From positions 128,973,697 through 129,037,696 of the forward strand of contig NC_073627.1 of NCBI RefSeq assembly GCF_029407905.1: DNA of 64,000 nt, in the 5' to 3' direction. How positions within the stretch are numbered: the first letter of the stretch is position 1; every line of letters starts with the position of its first letter. Made by a program: the position numbers and the translations under genes. A model generated the notes under the pieces. It did not search any database. It worked only from the letters and a program-made list of their open reading frames with translations, and was not told the DNA's origin. The stretch is from Bubalus kerabau. Its lineage: Eukaryota; Chordata; Mammalia; Artiodactyla; Bovidae. Below are positions 53,305 through 64,000 of this stretch, one piece after another.

Positions 53305-54200
53305 ATTATCTTCCTCCTGGGTTCATTCTTCTTGTGGACAATTTCCTCTACACTGTGTCTTAAAGAAGTTCTGTATTAGCTTCATTTCCTCAGGAGTAAC
53401 CACCTCTGTCCGTTGAATTTTTGGCTCCCTTTCATAGTGTAATCTTTCCTCATGTTTGATGGTTCTGGATTGGGTGCTTATCTTTGTGATAGAGCTTTCC
53501 ACTGGGATATTTATTTGGGGTGGCAGCTGCTGCTGCAAATACTAAAGTGTGCTTTCCGTGCAGCAGGGTAGAGGTGGGATGTGCCGATAGATGGGGTACC
53601 TCAGCAGCCGATCTTCATCCAAAGAGCCTGGTCCCTCCCAGGTGCCACCTGTGATCTGGGGCACTGCCTTTTCTCTCTGATGCATGTATACTATTCCCAG
53701 AGAGATAAACTCCTTGCCCCTGGCTGATCAGCATGGTGAGAGGACCGTTGGGTCTGTGGCCCCCCAACTCTTCATTTTGTGGTCTGTCAGCAGCCCCCAC
53801 CTGTGTCAGCCTCTTGCATGTGGATGCAGAGCACTTTTTTCATGGTCACAGTCTGCAGCCATGCTGGGTAATGCTTTTTCTCTTTGATCTTGTCCTAATT
53901 GCACTCCATCATTCAGCATCTTCTAATAGTTTCTGTGTACCTGATAGACTTCTTTCCTGCTTTCAAATATGGCTATTTTTTTCCTTTCTTTTAAAATTTG
54001 AGGCTTTTGTATAGGATGGGGAGATTGATGTATGTGCTTAATTTACCTTCCAAAAACTGGAGTTCTGATTTTTACAGTTCTATCACATTTCTAACAGCAT
54101 CAGTCCCCACCACCACTACCCCACCACTTCTAGGATATTTCAGTCCTATGGTTTAGACATTACCATGGAATACTGGAATTGGGAAGAATTTCAAGGGAAT
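53305..54200. other. Intergenic, unidentified; short minus-strand frame at 53538-53323
   Basis: The 71-codon minus-strand frame (contains VVTPEEMKLIQNFF) has no family that I recognise and no splice context. It may derive from an old repeat. Confidence 0.35.
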
Positions 54201-54208
54201 ATGTTATG

Positions 54209-54440
54209 CTCCGGCTTCCCAGGTGGCAATGGTTGTAAAGAACCTGCTTGCCAATGCAGGAGACAAGAGATGCGGGTTCAATCTCTAGGTGGAGAAGATT
54301 CCCCAGAGGAGGGCATGACAACCTGCTCCAGTATTCTTGCCTGGAGAATCCCATGGACAGAGGAGGCTGTCAGGCTGTATACAGTCTATGGGGTTGCAAA
54401 GAGTCGGACATGACTGAAGTGACTTAGCACCCACACACAC
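54209..54440 (+). mobile_element. Bov-tA SINE
   Basis: Forward Bov-tA. ATGTTATG at 54201-54208 and 54441-54448 is the likely target duplication. Confidence 0.93.
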
Positions 54441-54448
54441 ATGTTATG

Positions 54449-55346
54449 TTCATGGGTTCCCCTGAGAAGTGCTCTTCCCTGAGACTTCTGAGGGGAAAGC
54501 TGGCCAGGAGGGAAGTCTGGGGAATGGCCAGATGGATGCTGCAGGAGTGGGGCACTTAGTGAGCAAGGATCTGGAGGGTGAGCACGTGCTGAGGTGGTGC
54601 AGTGCAAGTCAGAGTGGCGAGAAAAACTGTGCTGGGACCCCAAAGAGGAGCAGGTCCCTCTCAAAGAGGCCACAAGCCTGCTGGCATGTGTTTCAGACAG
54701 GAGACCCCAGCAGCCCTGTCCTGCAGTCTGTGAGGTCTGGAGAGGACAAAGTCCATAGCCTGCTGTCCAGATGACTGCTGTCCTGCCCCAGTAGCCCAGC
54801 CGTGAATCAGAGTGAGCAGATGCTTCTTGACCTCTGATTACGAAAAACCATGTTGAAAGACTGCTTTCCTGTGAAGTTTCTGGAGCTTAACTCTCAGGAC
54901 CTCTCACTTGCAGGACCCCACCAAGGCTCTGGGAGGGTGGGAGGCACCTTGGTTAACTGTTTACATGGTGATGTGTTTTCTTTAAAATATGAGCAGGTAA
55001 GATATTTTTGTAGTTTTATTTGAAAAGGACATCCAAATAATAAGCTTTGGGCTCCAAGGAAACCTGAATCTGTCCTGGACTATGTCACCAAGAAAAGAAG
55101 GAGTTAGAGCCAGTTAGTAGGACAGCTATATAAATAATTAAGCTGGAGAAAGAGTTAAAGAAGGCTAATCCACTTAGGGAAGACACATCACAGGTGAGCG
55201 GCACTGACTCAGAAAGTGACGTTAAAAAAGATCAGATGATCTCAGTGGGCTACAAGTCAAATTCCTGACAGTGATGCTCAAGGCTGAAGGGTCAATGACC
55301 ACAACAGTGACTGATGATGTGAATGAGTATTTTGGCTGTTTTTCAG
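54449..55346. other. Upstream of the first visible STRA6L exon
   Basis: Searched by eye for an upstream STRA6L exon ending with two bases of a codon before GT. None was convincing. A GAGCAG|GTAAGA sequence at about 54990-55001 is a donor-like site, but its frame does not fit the next exon as coding; it could only be a 5'-UTR exon. Confidence 0.4.
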
Positions 55347-55422
55347 GACCAGGCAGCTAAACGGCACTTGTGACATCTCAGTGGACATGGAGCTGTTCCT
55401 CCATTACTCCCTCATCCCATCA
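55347..55422 (+). CDS. STRA6L: STRA6L first visible exon: extracellular N-terminus
   Basis: Acceptor GGCTGTTTTTCAG|GACC, donor CCATCA|GTAAGT. The frame runs TRQLNGTCDISVD before Met at 55387, then ELFLHYSLIPS. The open frame and glycosylation site upstream of that Met, plus the good acceptor, suggest an internal exon with a start further upstream. The ATG at 55387 also has a favourable context (G at -3, G at +4), so a short N-terminus starting there is possible. Confidence 0.8.
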
Positions 55423-58400
55423 GTAAGTGAAGGCAGAGGAGGGTCAGTGAGGGGAGAGAAGGGGAGCCGCCCCCCCATACACAGGCTTCCACAGGGTCTA
55501 AATAGGTCAGCAGAGACTTGCTGATTTACATTATGCACCAAAAACACAGGCAGAAGAAGGCTTTGAAGGTCCCAAGAGTCAGGAACACTGACTTGTAGGG
55601 AAGTCCAAATAGGTTTTTCTGAGGAAGCAATGCTGGAGCTAAGGTCTGTTGGAAGATGTAGTAAAGAACATTTCAAGCGAAGAGAGCTTGTGAAAAGGCT
55701 CCATGGGGGCAGGGAACATGGAGAGTGTGAGGAGCTGAGAAGGCAAGTGGGGCTGGAATGGAGAATGAGGTAGAAGTGTCTGGGGAGGTGGGTCAGGGCC
55801 AGACCCTGTGTAAAGGAGATTTGTCTTTGTTCTAAATACAATGGGTAGTAATTGGAGGATTTCTGGCATGAGTATGGTGGGATCATTATGATGGGATCAG
55901 ATCAGTGTTGAAACGATCACTCTGGTCACAAGTGGGGATCAGGTTGGAGGCAGGCAAGAGAGGAGGGAAGACCAATGAGGAGATGGTTGCAGAGGTCCAG
56001 GTGAGGTAATTTTACATCATCGTAGATGATGGTGGTTAACTTAAGATGTTCAGAAGGTAAAATCAGTAGGACCTACTAACAGGTTGGTTAGAGAGGTAAG
56101 GGAGAGAATGACTCTTCAGTTTCTGATTTGCACAGTTGGAAGGATGGTGGTATTTGCCATTCCCTTGTTAAGGAAAATTAGAAGAGATTCAAGTTTGGTG
56201 CGGGTAAAGGAACAAGACAGGGAGGAAACTCATGAGTTCCATTTAAGACATACTGAATTTTAAAAGCATTCAACACATCAAAAAGAAATACTAACTGTGT
56301 AGTTGGACATACAATTCTGGACCAAGTCTGGGCTGGAAATTTAAGTTTGTGAGTCTTCTATGTATTTAGTGGCCGTGGAAAGCATGGACATGGGTAGGAT
56401 CACTGAGGAAGAGAGAGTCAGGAGTAAGAGGAGCGGTCCTTGGAGTGAACCATGGGGACCTCCACATCTAATGGCTGGGTAAAGAATGATCCAGCAAAGG
56501 AGACTGAGAAGTACTGGAAGAAAACCAGAAGTGTGGCTGACAGAAGCATAGAGAAGACAGTATTTCAAAGAGGAGGAAAAGGTCAACAGTGAATGCTGCT
56601 GAGAGGTCAAGCAGACCTGGCTTAATGTTTACGTTTGGGTTGAGCAACAAGGTGGTAATTAGCGACTTTGACCAGCACTGCTTCCATGGACTGATGGTAG
56701 TAGAAGCCAGGTTAGGGGGTCGAAGAGCAAGTGAGAGGTCAGGAAATGGAGATGGCAAATGTTGATAATTCTTGGGATACTTCTAGTAAAAGGAAAACAG
56801 GAAAGGGGCATCAAGTATCGGAGAGATGACTGAATCCACAGGAATAAAAAGCAAAGAAGGATTTGCCACCTAACAATTATGTTTTGTTTTGTTTTGTTTT
56901 GTTTTTTTAACAGAAGAGGACACTGAGATTCAGAGAAGTTAAGTCTCCCTTCAAGCCAGTGAGTGGGAAAGAAAGATTTGAACCCATGTTCATTTAGGCC
57001 AACACAAAAGGAAGCTCAGTACAAAACATTCTGGAAGCTTAAGGGTGCACACAGCCAGCTCCCTGAGTCTGGAGTTTGAGTCCTAGACATTCTGAGTGCT
57101 CTGCTCACCCACACACTCTCCTTCAGTAAGGGCACAGAGGGTCTGAGGATGAACATTCCCTGATGGCAAACTCATCTTCTCTTCCTATAGTTTTTCATCA
57201 TTTTGGTCTTGTCCTTTCTGCAAAGAAGAGAGCAACACAGAGAGAGAAATGACACTTACCTTCTGCGGAACCGCTTCGGAATGATCGTGTGAGTTGAGCC
57301 AAGGTTCATAACTACAGCTTGGGGTACTCTGTGTTTGGGACCAACACCATTTGTAAGGCCAGCCTAACTCCTAGTTACCTCCCCACCAAGAATAGCCCTG
57401 CCCCTCCCTTCCCCAACCCACCCAATGCCCAGAGAATTCAGAATGCAGTTCCAAGCCATTGTGCCCTCAGTACCCAGGGCTGCCCAGCTATGCTTAAAAC
57501 ATCTCAAGGAGGCTCAGCTCACTGTGGGAAGGGCCCTCCCACACTCAGCACCATGGCTACTCCAGAAAGCAGAGGGGAGAGAGTTCCCCGTCACTGAGGG
57601 CAGCAAGCATGAGTCATGTCCCAGGAGAGCTGGGTGGTCCAGGCAGATTTCAGGGCCTTTCTGGCTCTGCCATTCTGAATCTCTGCTTCCCTTACCACAT
57701 TTTTCCTTGAGTTCTAATTTTCACATCTCTGCCTCATCACTCTGTAATTAATAATAATGTTGATGATACAGTTAGCATTTATTGCACACTGACTGTGACC
57801 CAGGCACTGGACCATCCACTTTAACTACATTACTCTGATGAACCCCAACAAGGTAGAGGTGGTTATCCTCATGTGATGGATGAATAAGCTCAGGCTCAGA
57901 GAAGTGAGTCACTTGCCCATTTTGCTTGTTGTCATGGCTGCTGATGTCCTTGCTTTTGCTCCCCAGACTTGGAACTTCTCCAGGGCAAGATTTTGTCTCC
58001 CTCACTTGAGTACCCTGAATCCACATCTAGCCCAAAGATCGGCACAGAGGGCCTCAGGATATATTGTTGTTTCGTCTCTAAGTCGTGTCCAACTCTTTAC
58101 GACCCCATGGACTGTAGCCCACCAGGCTCTTCTGTCCATGGAATTTCCCAGGCCAATATACTAGAGTCAGTTACCATTTCCTTCTCCAGGGGATCTTCCA
58201 GACCCAGGATTGAACCCACATCTCCTGCATTGCAGGCGGATTCTTTACTGCTGAGCCACCGAGGAAATGAATAGTTCACTAATCAATAATTCCTCCCCAG
58301 CATGGGGTAGTTAACTTTGGAGGTGAACTGTGGGAGTGAGTCACTTCTGGCTTCATGACTTGTTTCTCTTATTCACAGACCTCTGGACTTCGTGGGCACT

Positions 58401-61400
58401 TTCAGTAACCGATGGTCCTATGGAGTCGCCTTTGGGGCCACAGCCAATAAGGTCATGTTCTTGTTCTCGGAAGGTTACCAGCCCCTGCTGGTCCCGCAGT
58501 GGGCCCAAGGTACACGCGCTGCCTCACACCTGCTGGGAATTTCACCACGGAAATTCTTGCTCAGAGACCCCATGGCAGGGGTTCTCTGGGGTCAGGGGAC
58601 ACACTTTGTGGACTGTCAGCATTCTTTTCAACTTATTACCTACCCAAGGTCAATGTTGAGCCCACAGAGTTTCAAAGCTCATTTATGGGTGTTTTCTCCC
58701 AGTTAAATTCGGAGGTTCTTTAGACATCGTAGAATAAAGGCTCAGAAGGTAGCTTCTCTGTCACCTGCACTAAACATCTCTCCTGAGTGATAGCTATGAC
58801 TGCCTTCTTGCTATCAGTAAGCATTCAGATGCTTCCTCAAAGAACTGTGCTTACTTCTCTGGCCGTTGATCTGAGGCCTCTTTGTTCCCCATGCCCTGGG
58901 CTCTCCTACAGTCCAATCATCCCTAATCTAATGACTCCCAAACCTCTCCTGTCCAGTTCAGTTCTCTCTCCTGAGTTCCAGTCCTCTATGAGCAAATGCC
59001 TACAATATCTTTCTAGTTTTTAAGAGTTTTTGATGAAAATTAAAACCAAAATGATATATCTCTTAGAAGTATATAAGTTAAGATTTGGCAAATGTTTCTT
59101 GTTGTTTAGTCACTCAGTCATGTCTTTTGCAATCCCATGGACTTCAGCCCACCAGGCTCCTTTATCCATGGGATTTCTCAGGCAAGAATACTGGAGGGGG
59201 TTGCCATTTCCTTCTTCAGACGATCTTCCCAATCCAGAGACTGAACCTGCGTCTCCTGTGTTGGCAGGCAGATTCTTTACCACTCAGCCACCTGGAAAGC
59301 CCATGGCAAATGTTTACATCTATGAAATCATTACCACAATCATCATGATGAACCCCAGAGTTAACTTTTTCCCCTTTGTACTCTCTTCTTCCCACCTGTA
59401 TCTGGTCATCACCCCCAGCCTCAGGCAATTATATAAATGGAATCACATGTAATGCACTTCCCCCCCCCCCCCGCCCCACCTTGGGGGAATTATTTGTCTT
59501 CTTTCACTCACCTGCATCATTATTTTGAGATCCATACATGTTTAGCATGTATCAGAAATCATTCCTTTTTCATTTCTGAGTAGTGTTCCACTATATGGAG
59601 AGACCACAGTTTGTTTACCCATTCACCAGTTGACAGACATTTGATTTATTTTCAGTTTTTGGCTATTACAAATAGAGCTGCTAAAAGGATTACAAGTCCT
59701 TGTATGTTTCCATTTTTCTTGGGTAAATACCTATGAGTGGATGTCTGGATTATTAAGACCATGAAGTAGATTATATTTTTAAAGAAATTGTCAGACTATT
59801 TTTCAAAGTGATTTTTTTCCAGTTTTGATTACCTTCCTCAGTGTATGAGAGTTTCAGTTTCTCTTGTTCTTGACAACACATGGTCAGTCTTTTTAATTTC
59901 AGCCATTCTAAGAAGCATGATGGAGAAGGCAATGGCACCTCACTCCAGTACTCTTGCCTGGAAAATCCCATGGATGGAGGAACCTGGTAGGCTGCAGTCC
60001 ATGGGGTCGCTAGGAGTCGGACATGACTGAGCGACTTCACTTTCACTTTTCCCTTTCACGCATTGGAGAAGGAAATGGCAACCCACTCCAGTGTTCTTGC
60101 CTGGAGAATCCCAGGGACTGGGGAGCCTGGTGGGCTGCCGTCTATGGGGTCGCACAGAGTCGGACACGACTGAAGCGACTTAGCAGCAGCAGCAGCAGCA
60201 AGAAGCATGTAGTGGTATCTTATTGTGGTTTTAATTTGCACTTTTGTAATGACTAATGATGTTGAGCATATTTTCATGCTTATTTGCTATCCCTCTACCT
60301 TCTTTGATGAATTGTCTTTTCAATCATTTGCCTACTTTAAAAAATTGGGTTGTTTTTTGTTTTCTTATTGTTGAGTTTTGAGAGTTTTCTTTTTAATATA
60401 ATCTATATATAAGTACTTTATCAGATGTATGAATCACAAGTATTTTCACCCAATCTGTGACTTGTGTTTTCATTCTATCGACAGTGTCTTTTGAAGAGCT
60501 GCCATTTACAATTTTGAGGAAGTCTAATATTTTCATTTTTCTTTTTATGGTATCATATAAGAAATCTTTGCCTAATCTAAGATCACTTAGATTTTCTTAT
60601 TTGTTCTTTCTAGAGGTTTTAGTCTTATAGTGTCTTACATTTAGGTCTATGATACATATTAATTTTTTGCTTATAGTGTAAGGTGTAGAATGAATTCCTC
60701 TTTTTTTTTTTTTTGCCTTTGACTATCCATTTATTTGCAACACTACTTGTTGCAAACTAATACAATTATGTAAAGTTTAAAAAAAAACAAAAAACCTAGT
60801 CTTTGCCACTAAACTGCCTTTGCACCTTTGTTGAAAATTGATTGACTACACCTGTGTATGGGTCTATTTCTGGGCTCTCCATTTGGTTCCATTGACCTGC
60901 AAGGTGTGAAGGTTTCCAATTTCTCCACATCCTGTCCAACACTTGCTATTTTCATTTTAAAAAGATATAGGCATTTGAGTAGGTATGAAGTACTATCTGA
61001 CTGTTGTCTTCACCTGTGTTTCCTTGAAAACGAATATGTTGAGCATCTGGCTGGGCCAGGACATTGTTTCTTGCTTCATGGCTCAAGGGTTCCCTCTTAT
61101 GTTTTCACGAAGTCATTTTATATATGTATCCTCATTATAACCACACATTCTCTGAGCTGACTTCTTCCCTCCATTTTTGTCTGGACTCACTAGTTCCCAG
61201 CTCCTAATGTTCTTATCTTTTTCATTTTGAATTCCTACTGCCAACAGTTTCTCTGCCACCCTGGGCTTGTCCTGGGAGGGGACTTGGATATTTAGTATAG
61301 TGAGTTCATGGGTTGCAATAGATCCAGCATCTTTAGACTTACTAACACCAAGGTCTGCTGATTCTTACCTGTGAATCATGACCTTCAGCACCTTGTCCAT

Positions 61401-62694
61401 TTTCTGCTGTTATTTCAGCTTCAATTTCTTGTGAATATCTGTTGGCAACTTTGGTTCTGTTCTTGGGCTTTCAAAGACCCTATCGTCTGGTGGCTGCTTC
61501 CTCTTAATCTGATGTTGATATCAAATGGGTCTTGTCACTTAGATTTGTTGTAGATGTGTGCGGGTTTATGATTTTGCTATCTTATTCACTCTGTCTGCTT
61601 TCATGGTGGGTGAATTCGGGTAAATTTAATACTTATGCTCTTGCAACTTCTAACCTCACAGCAACTATTCCTTTTATATTGTCCCTTACCTGCCCATCTT
61701 CCACCACTCACATTCACAGAAATACTGACCACCCCAACCAACCATCTCCCATCCTTTGAGTGAGGAATATCCTTCTTTTCCTCCTTCTCTCCCAACCTAC
61801 AAACTCCTTCTTATATTTCATGGCCTTGCTAAATGTCATCACCTCCAAGATGCCTTCCCTCATACTCAGACCCTAGGTGAGGTCCATGACTTCCTCTTCT
61901 CGCCCCCATAGCACTCTGAATATGCCTCTACTATCATACATATCACATCATTTACTTTGCTTCTTGTCTTCCCTATTGTATTGTAAGTATCTCAAAGCAA
62001 GAACTTTGTTCATTCCTCCTGTGTCCTTGATGCCTGTTCTGTGCCCTAGCCCAAAGCAGACACTTAGAAAGGACACCCTGCCCAATTACATTTTACTGGA
62101 TTTGTTAGACTATCTCAGAACTAGGCAGTGACAGCATTAGTATTATCATTGCCTTAAGGGTACAGTGTATAAATATAATACTTTACAAGAGGTTTTAAAA
62201 CACAGGACATCCCTGCTCTCTGTGTTGCTATGGTATACATTATGGTGCTTTACTTGTAGTGATTGTTTGTTCATTTATGTTGTCTGTTTCTGCCCATCAT
62301 ACTGTGAGCTAATCAAGGACAGGGACCAAGTCTTCTTCATCTCAATAGTTAGCCCAGTGCCTGGCATGGAAGAGGTACCAGGAAGGCTCTGTAACATGAA
62401 TACATGATAGACATCCCTGCATTCCTCCTTGGGCTAATCTAGGACTTATTCACCCATCTCCCTGAGTCCTGAAACCTGTGACTGCAAGGCACATGAAGCC
62501 CCATAGCTGCCCTGAGTCTCCCCTGAGCTTGTGAGAAGAGGAACTCACATAGTCTCTGGCCCTTCTCTCCCAGCTTTTGTGCTTCTGATCGGAGGCATCG
62601 AAGTTGGCCTGTCCCACTTCCCCTTTTTCGCCTGCCTCTCATCGGAGTTCGGGCTGGTCAGCTCCGTCCTGGGCTTCAGCTACTCTCTTGTCTG
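55347..62694 (+). CDS. STRA6L: STRA6L (RBPR2), retinol-binding protein receptor 2, 5' part
   Basis: Visible coding joins 55347-55422, 57191-57288, 58379-58509 and 62574-62694; the gene continues past 64000. The protein is a STRA6-family multipass membrane receptor that takes retinol from circulating RBP4, described for liver and intestine in mouse. The joined reading has an NGT glycosylation site before the first membrane helix (IPSFFIILVLSFLQRR), then the conserved PLDFVGTFSNRW and KVMFLFSEGYQPL blocks, and a second hydrophobic pair (FVLLIGGIEVGL, SSVLGFSYSLVW). All borders are GT/AG and phases agree. No stop or frameshift was seen, unlike the human locus, which as I recall is a pseudogene. 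Identification is from recalled similarity. Confidence 0.88.
55423..57190. other. STRA6L: STRA6L intron, old repeats, no exon seen
   Basis: 55650-56100 resembles an old dispersed repeat whose family I cannot assign. (GTTTT)n at about 56879-56906, then a MIR-like core at 56910-56960. Confidence 0.45.
57191..57288 (+). CDS. STRA6L: STRA6L exon: first transmembrane segment
   Basis: 98 nt between CTTCCTATAG and GTGAGT. It encodes the hydrophobic FFIILVLSFL followed by the basic loop QRREQHRERN and LLRNRFGMI, ending in phase 2 (GT|A for Val). Confidence 0.9.
57289..58378. other. STRA6L: STRA6L intron with MIR and Bov-tA
   Basis: A classic forward MIR at about 57755-57925 ('tgtgacccaggcactggacc', 'ctcaggctcagagaagtgag') and a reverse Bov-tA at 58063-58267. 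Open frames at 57319-57751 are not exon-like. Confidence 0.6.
58063..58267 (-). mobile_element. Bov-tA SINE in STRA6L intron
   Basis: Reverse Bov-tA from 'ttgttgtttcgtctctaagt' to 'ctgagccaccgaggaa'. Only about 110 bp upstream of the exon at 58379. Confidence 0.92.
58379..58509 (+). CDS. STRA6L: STRA6L exon: conserved PLDFVGTFSNRW region
   Basis: 131 nt between CTTATTCACAG and GTACAC. It encodes PLDFVGTFSNRWSYG, GATANKVMFLFSEGYQPLL and VPQWAQ, the most recognisable STRA6-family block in the window, and ends in phase 1. The donor GTACAC is weaker than consensus. Confidence 0.92.
59098..59304 (-). mobile_element. Bov-tA SINE in STRA6L intron
   Basis: Reverse Bov-tA. The target duplication GGCAAATGTTT is perfect at 59087-59097 and 59305-59315. 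Confidence 0.95.
59440..60880 (-). mobile_element. L1 LINE fragment with Bov-A2 insertion
   Basis: Antisense old L1 sequence ('tgagtagtgttccactatat', 'aagaaatctttgcctaatct', 'tttgcacctttgttgaaaat'). A poly-C run at 59460-59472 lies at the left edge. It is split by Bov-A2 at 59920-60199. Confidence 0.75.
59920..60199 (+). mobile_element. Bov-A2 SINE nested in L1
   Basis: Forward Bov-A2 dimer ending in a CAG repeat. The target duplication AAGAAGCATG is perfect at 59910-59919 and 60200-60209. Confidence 0.95.
60881..62573. other. STRA6L: STRA6L intron with L2 fragments
   Basis: L2-type 3' sequence at about 61820-62075 ('cctccaagatgccttccctc' and following) and at 62280-62400 ('actgtgagctaatcaaggac', 'agtgcctggcatggaagagg'), both forward. 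No exon was seen. Confidence 0.55.
62574..62694 (+). CDS. STRA6L: STRA6L exon: next transmembrane segments
   Basis: 121 nt between CCCTTCTCTCCCAG and GTAAGA. It encodes FVLLIGGIEVGLSHFPFFAC and LSSEFGLVSSVLGFSYSLV, then TG of a split Trp codon. The next exon is not identified before 64000. Confidence 0.92.
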
Positions 62695-64000
62695 GTAAGA
62701 TGGACTCTGCCTGCCTCCCCTCCAACAGTTTGTTTGGCCATGGCTAAACTCTGGGGAAAGCGCTGGTGGTGACCTGAGAACTCTCTTGGGGGGCACCTTG
62801 CCCAGAACTGAGGCTCAGGGTGGGTGGATGGAATGACTGGTCCCAGGCCCACCATGGCTCCTCCTTGGGACTGCACTTGAGGCTTCAGAAGGTCAATCTG
62901 CATTCTGTCAGCTCCACAAGAGCCTGCCCATGATTAGAATATTCCCAGAAGTCAGGGTTGTAGAAAAACTCACTTCTGTCAACTGCCGTCAGGTAAACCC
63001 ACAGGTAGAAGCAGGAGTCCCATTTGGATGTGACTTCTTGCTGTTGTCACTTCCCTGGGAGCCCAGGAGAAAGTGCAGGGGCCTTAACAGGGTATTTGGG
63101 GCCATCACAATCTGGCCTATCCCCGTCTCTCCATGCCTGATGGTCTCTAGCACACACCTCCAGTCATGCAAGGCTCCTGAATTCATTCCTTCATCCATCC
63201 ACTTCTTCATTCAGCAAATATCCCACTGTGATCCAGGGAATACACTGGAAGACAAAACAGACCATCATGAATCATGTGTTCTGGCCTATTCATCTGCATG
63301 TTGCTCTTCCCTGTGTGGAGCATCTTCCCCCCTTGGCCCGGTGATGGGCACATGCTCATCCTTTATGCATCATCACCCCTAGACGTGGGAGCTTTCTCAC
63401 CCTCCTCTTGAGCTCTGTGCCCTCAGCTCTGATGCCGAACCAGCACAGAGCTGGCCCTGGAGAATATTTCTGGCTGAGTAATCCCATGAACTCTTCTACT
63501 CTCCAGCCCTCAAGCTCATTTCATTGCCCGCAACCCCCTTACTGGGCTTGTTTCCCCCACAGCATTTTCTGCGGGGCAGGGGTCCCAGACCTAGTATGTA
63601 AACAAATGGAGGGAACTCTCAAGCAAATGATACCCTGATAGCTACAATTCCAGAGTTTGTTAAATGGCTTGCTAATTAGTGGCTTGATTTTAAAAAATTA
63701 GAAGACAGGGTATTAAGGGTTAGACATGGAGTAATATCATCTTAACAGCCTCTGGCAGACTCTGAGCTGGTGAGGAAAAGGTGGCCAGAAGCATTTAGCA
63801 GCTTGTGTACCATTGGAGTATGGGCACCAAGATTGAACATGACCAGTTGGGGGAAACCCTTGAGGCTTATTCCTCAGAGGAGTGTTTACAGACAAGGCCA
63901 GGCAGGAAAAGCCTCAGCCCCAGGGTTGGGAGACTTGGTCTTGGCTCTGAGTGTGACTCTAGATGAATCCTTTTCCCTCTCTGGGCTTCAGTCTCCCTGA
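62695..64000. other. STRA6L: STRA6L intron at the window edge
   Basis: No exon beginning with the G needed to finish the split Trp codon was found with a STRA6-like continuation. The end of the window reads like a reverse MIR remnant. Confidence 0.45.

Noticed and set aside
53323..53538. Minus-strand 71-codon frame with VVTPEEMKLIQNFF as a small gene
   Set aside because: No family recognised, no splice or promoter evidence; left as unidentified, possibly repeat-derived.
54850..55001. ATG-led open stretch ending at GAGCAG|GTAAGA as the missing STRA6L first coding exon
   Set aside because: Joining it to the exon at 55347 puts that exon in a frame with an early TGA. It could be non-coding at best.

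Overview
The window is mammalian nuclear DNA from a pecoran ruminant, most likely a bovid (cattle, sheep or goat lineage). This follows from its repeats. It carries several RTE-BovB LINE copies, about two dozen Bov-tA and Bov-A2 SINEs, CHR-2 (tRNA-Glu derived) SINEs and a betaretrovirus-like endogenous retrovirus. There are no bacterial-type operons. Most long open frames lie inside repeats; the real genes are split into short exons.

Two protein-coding genes can be read. IGFBPL1 (insulin-like growth factor binding protein-like 1) lies on the minus strand. Its four coding exons (22935-22488, 12789-12680, 12007-11891, 9967-9818) join in frame into 274 codons with canonical GT/AG borders. Exon 1 sits in a CpG island (about 22470-23100) that also holds the promoter. 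STRA6L (RBPR2, an RBP4/retinol receptor related to STRA6) lies on the plus strand and runs off the right edge. Four exons are visible (55347-55422, 57191-57288, 58379-58509, 62574-62694) with compatible phases. The IGFBPL1-STRA6L pairing matches, as I recall it, the mouse chromosome 4 order Igfbpl1-Stra6l-Ccdc180.

Layout: 1-9700 is intergenic, with an old LTR-like repeat and a 2.7 kb BovB. 9730-22935 is IGFBPL1, and 22936-23120 its promoter. 23340-55340 is a repeat-rich interval with antisense L1 3' ends, four further plus-strand BovB copies, a nearly complete hAT (ZBED-type) DNA transposon at 33946-39201 invaded by two BovBs and a Bov-A2, and the retroviral insertion at 50251-52161. 55347-64000 is the 5' part of STRA6L.

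The most unusual object is the 1.9 kb endogenous retrovirus at 50251-52161. Instead of two direct LTRs it has U5 termini facing outward at both ends. It is flanked by a 6-bp target duplication and lies inside a CHR-2 SINE whose own target duplications are still visible. Its right junction falls near the expected 5' edge of R, at a 9-bp match to env. That is what would be expected if minus-strand strong-stop DNA had mis-primed on env cDNA and the product had then been integrated. The two genes have no obvious shared pathway; they are neighbours by conserved synteny.
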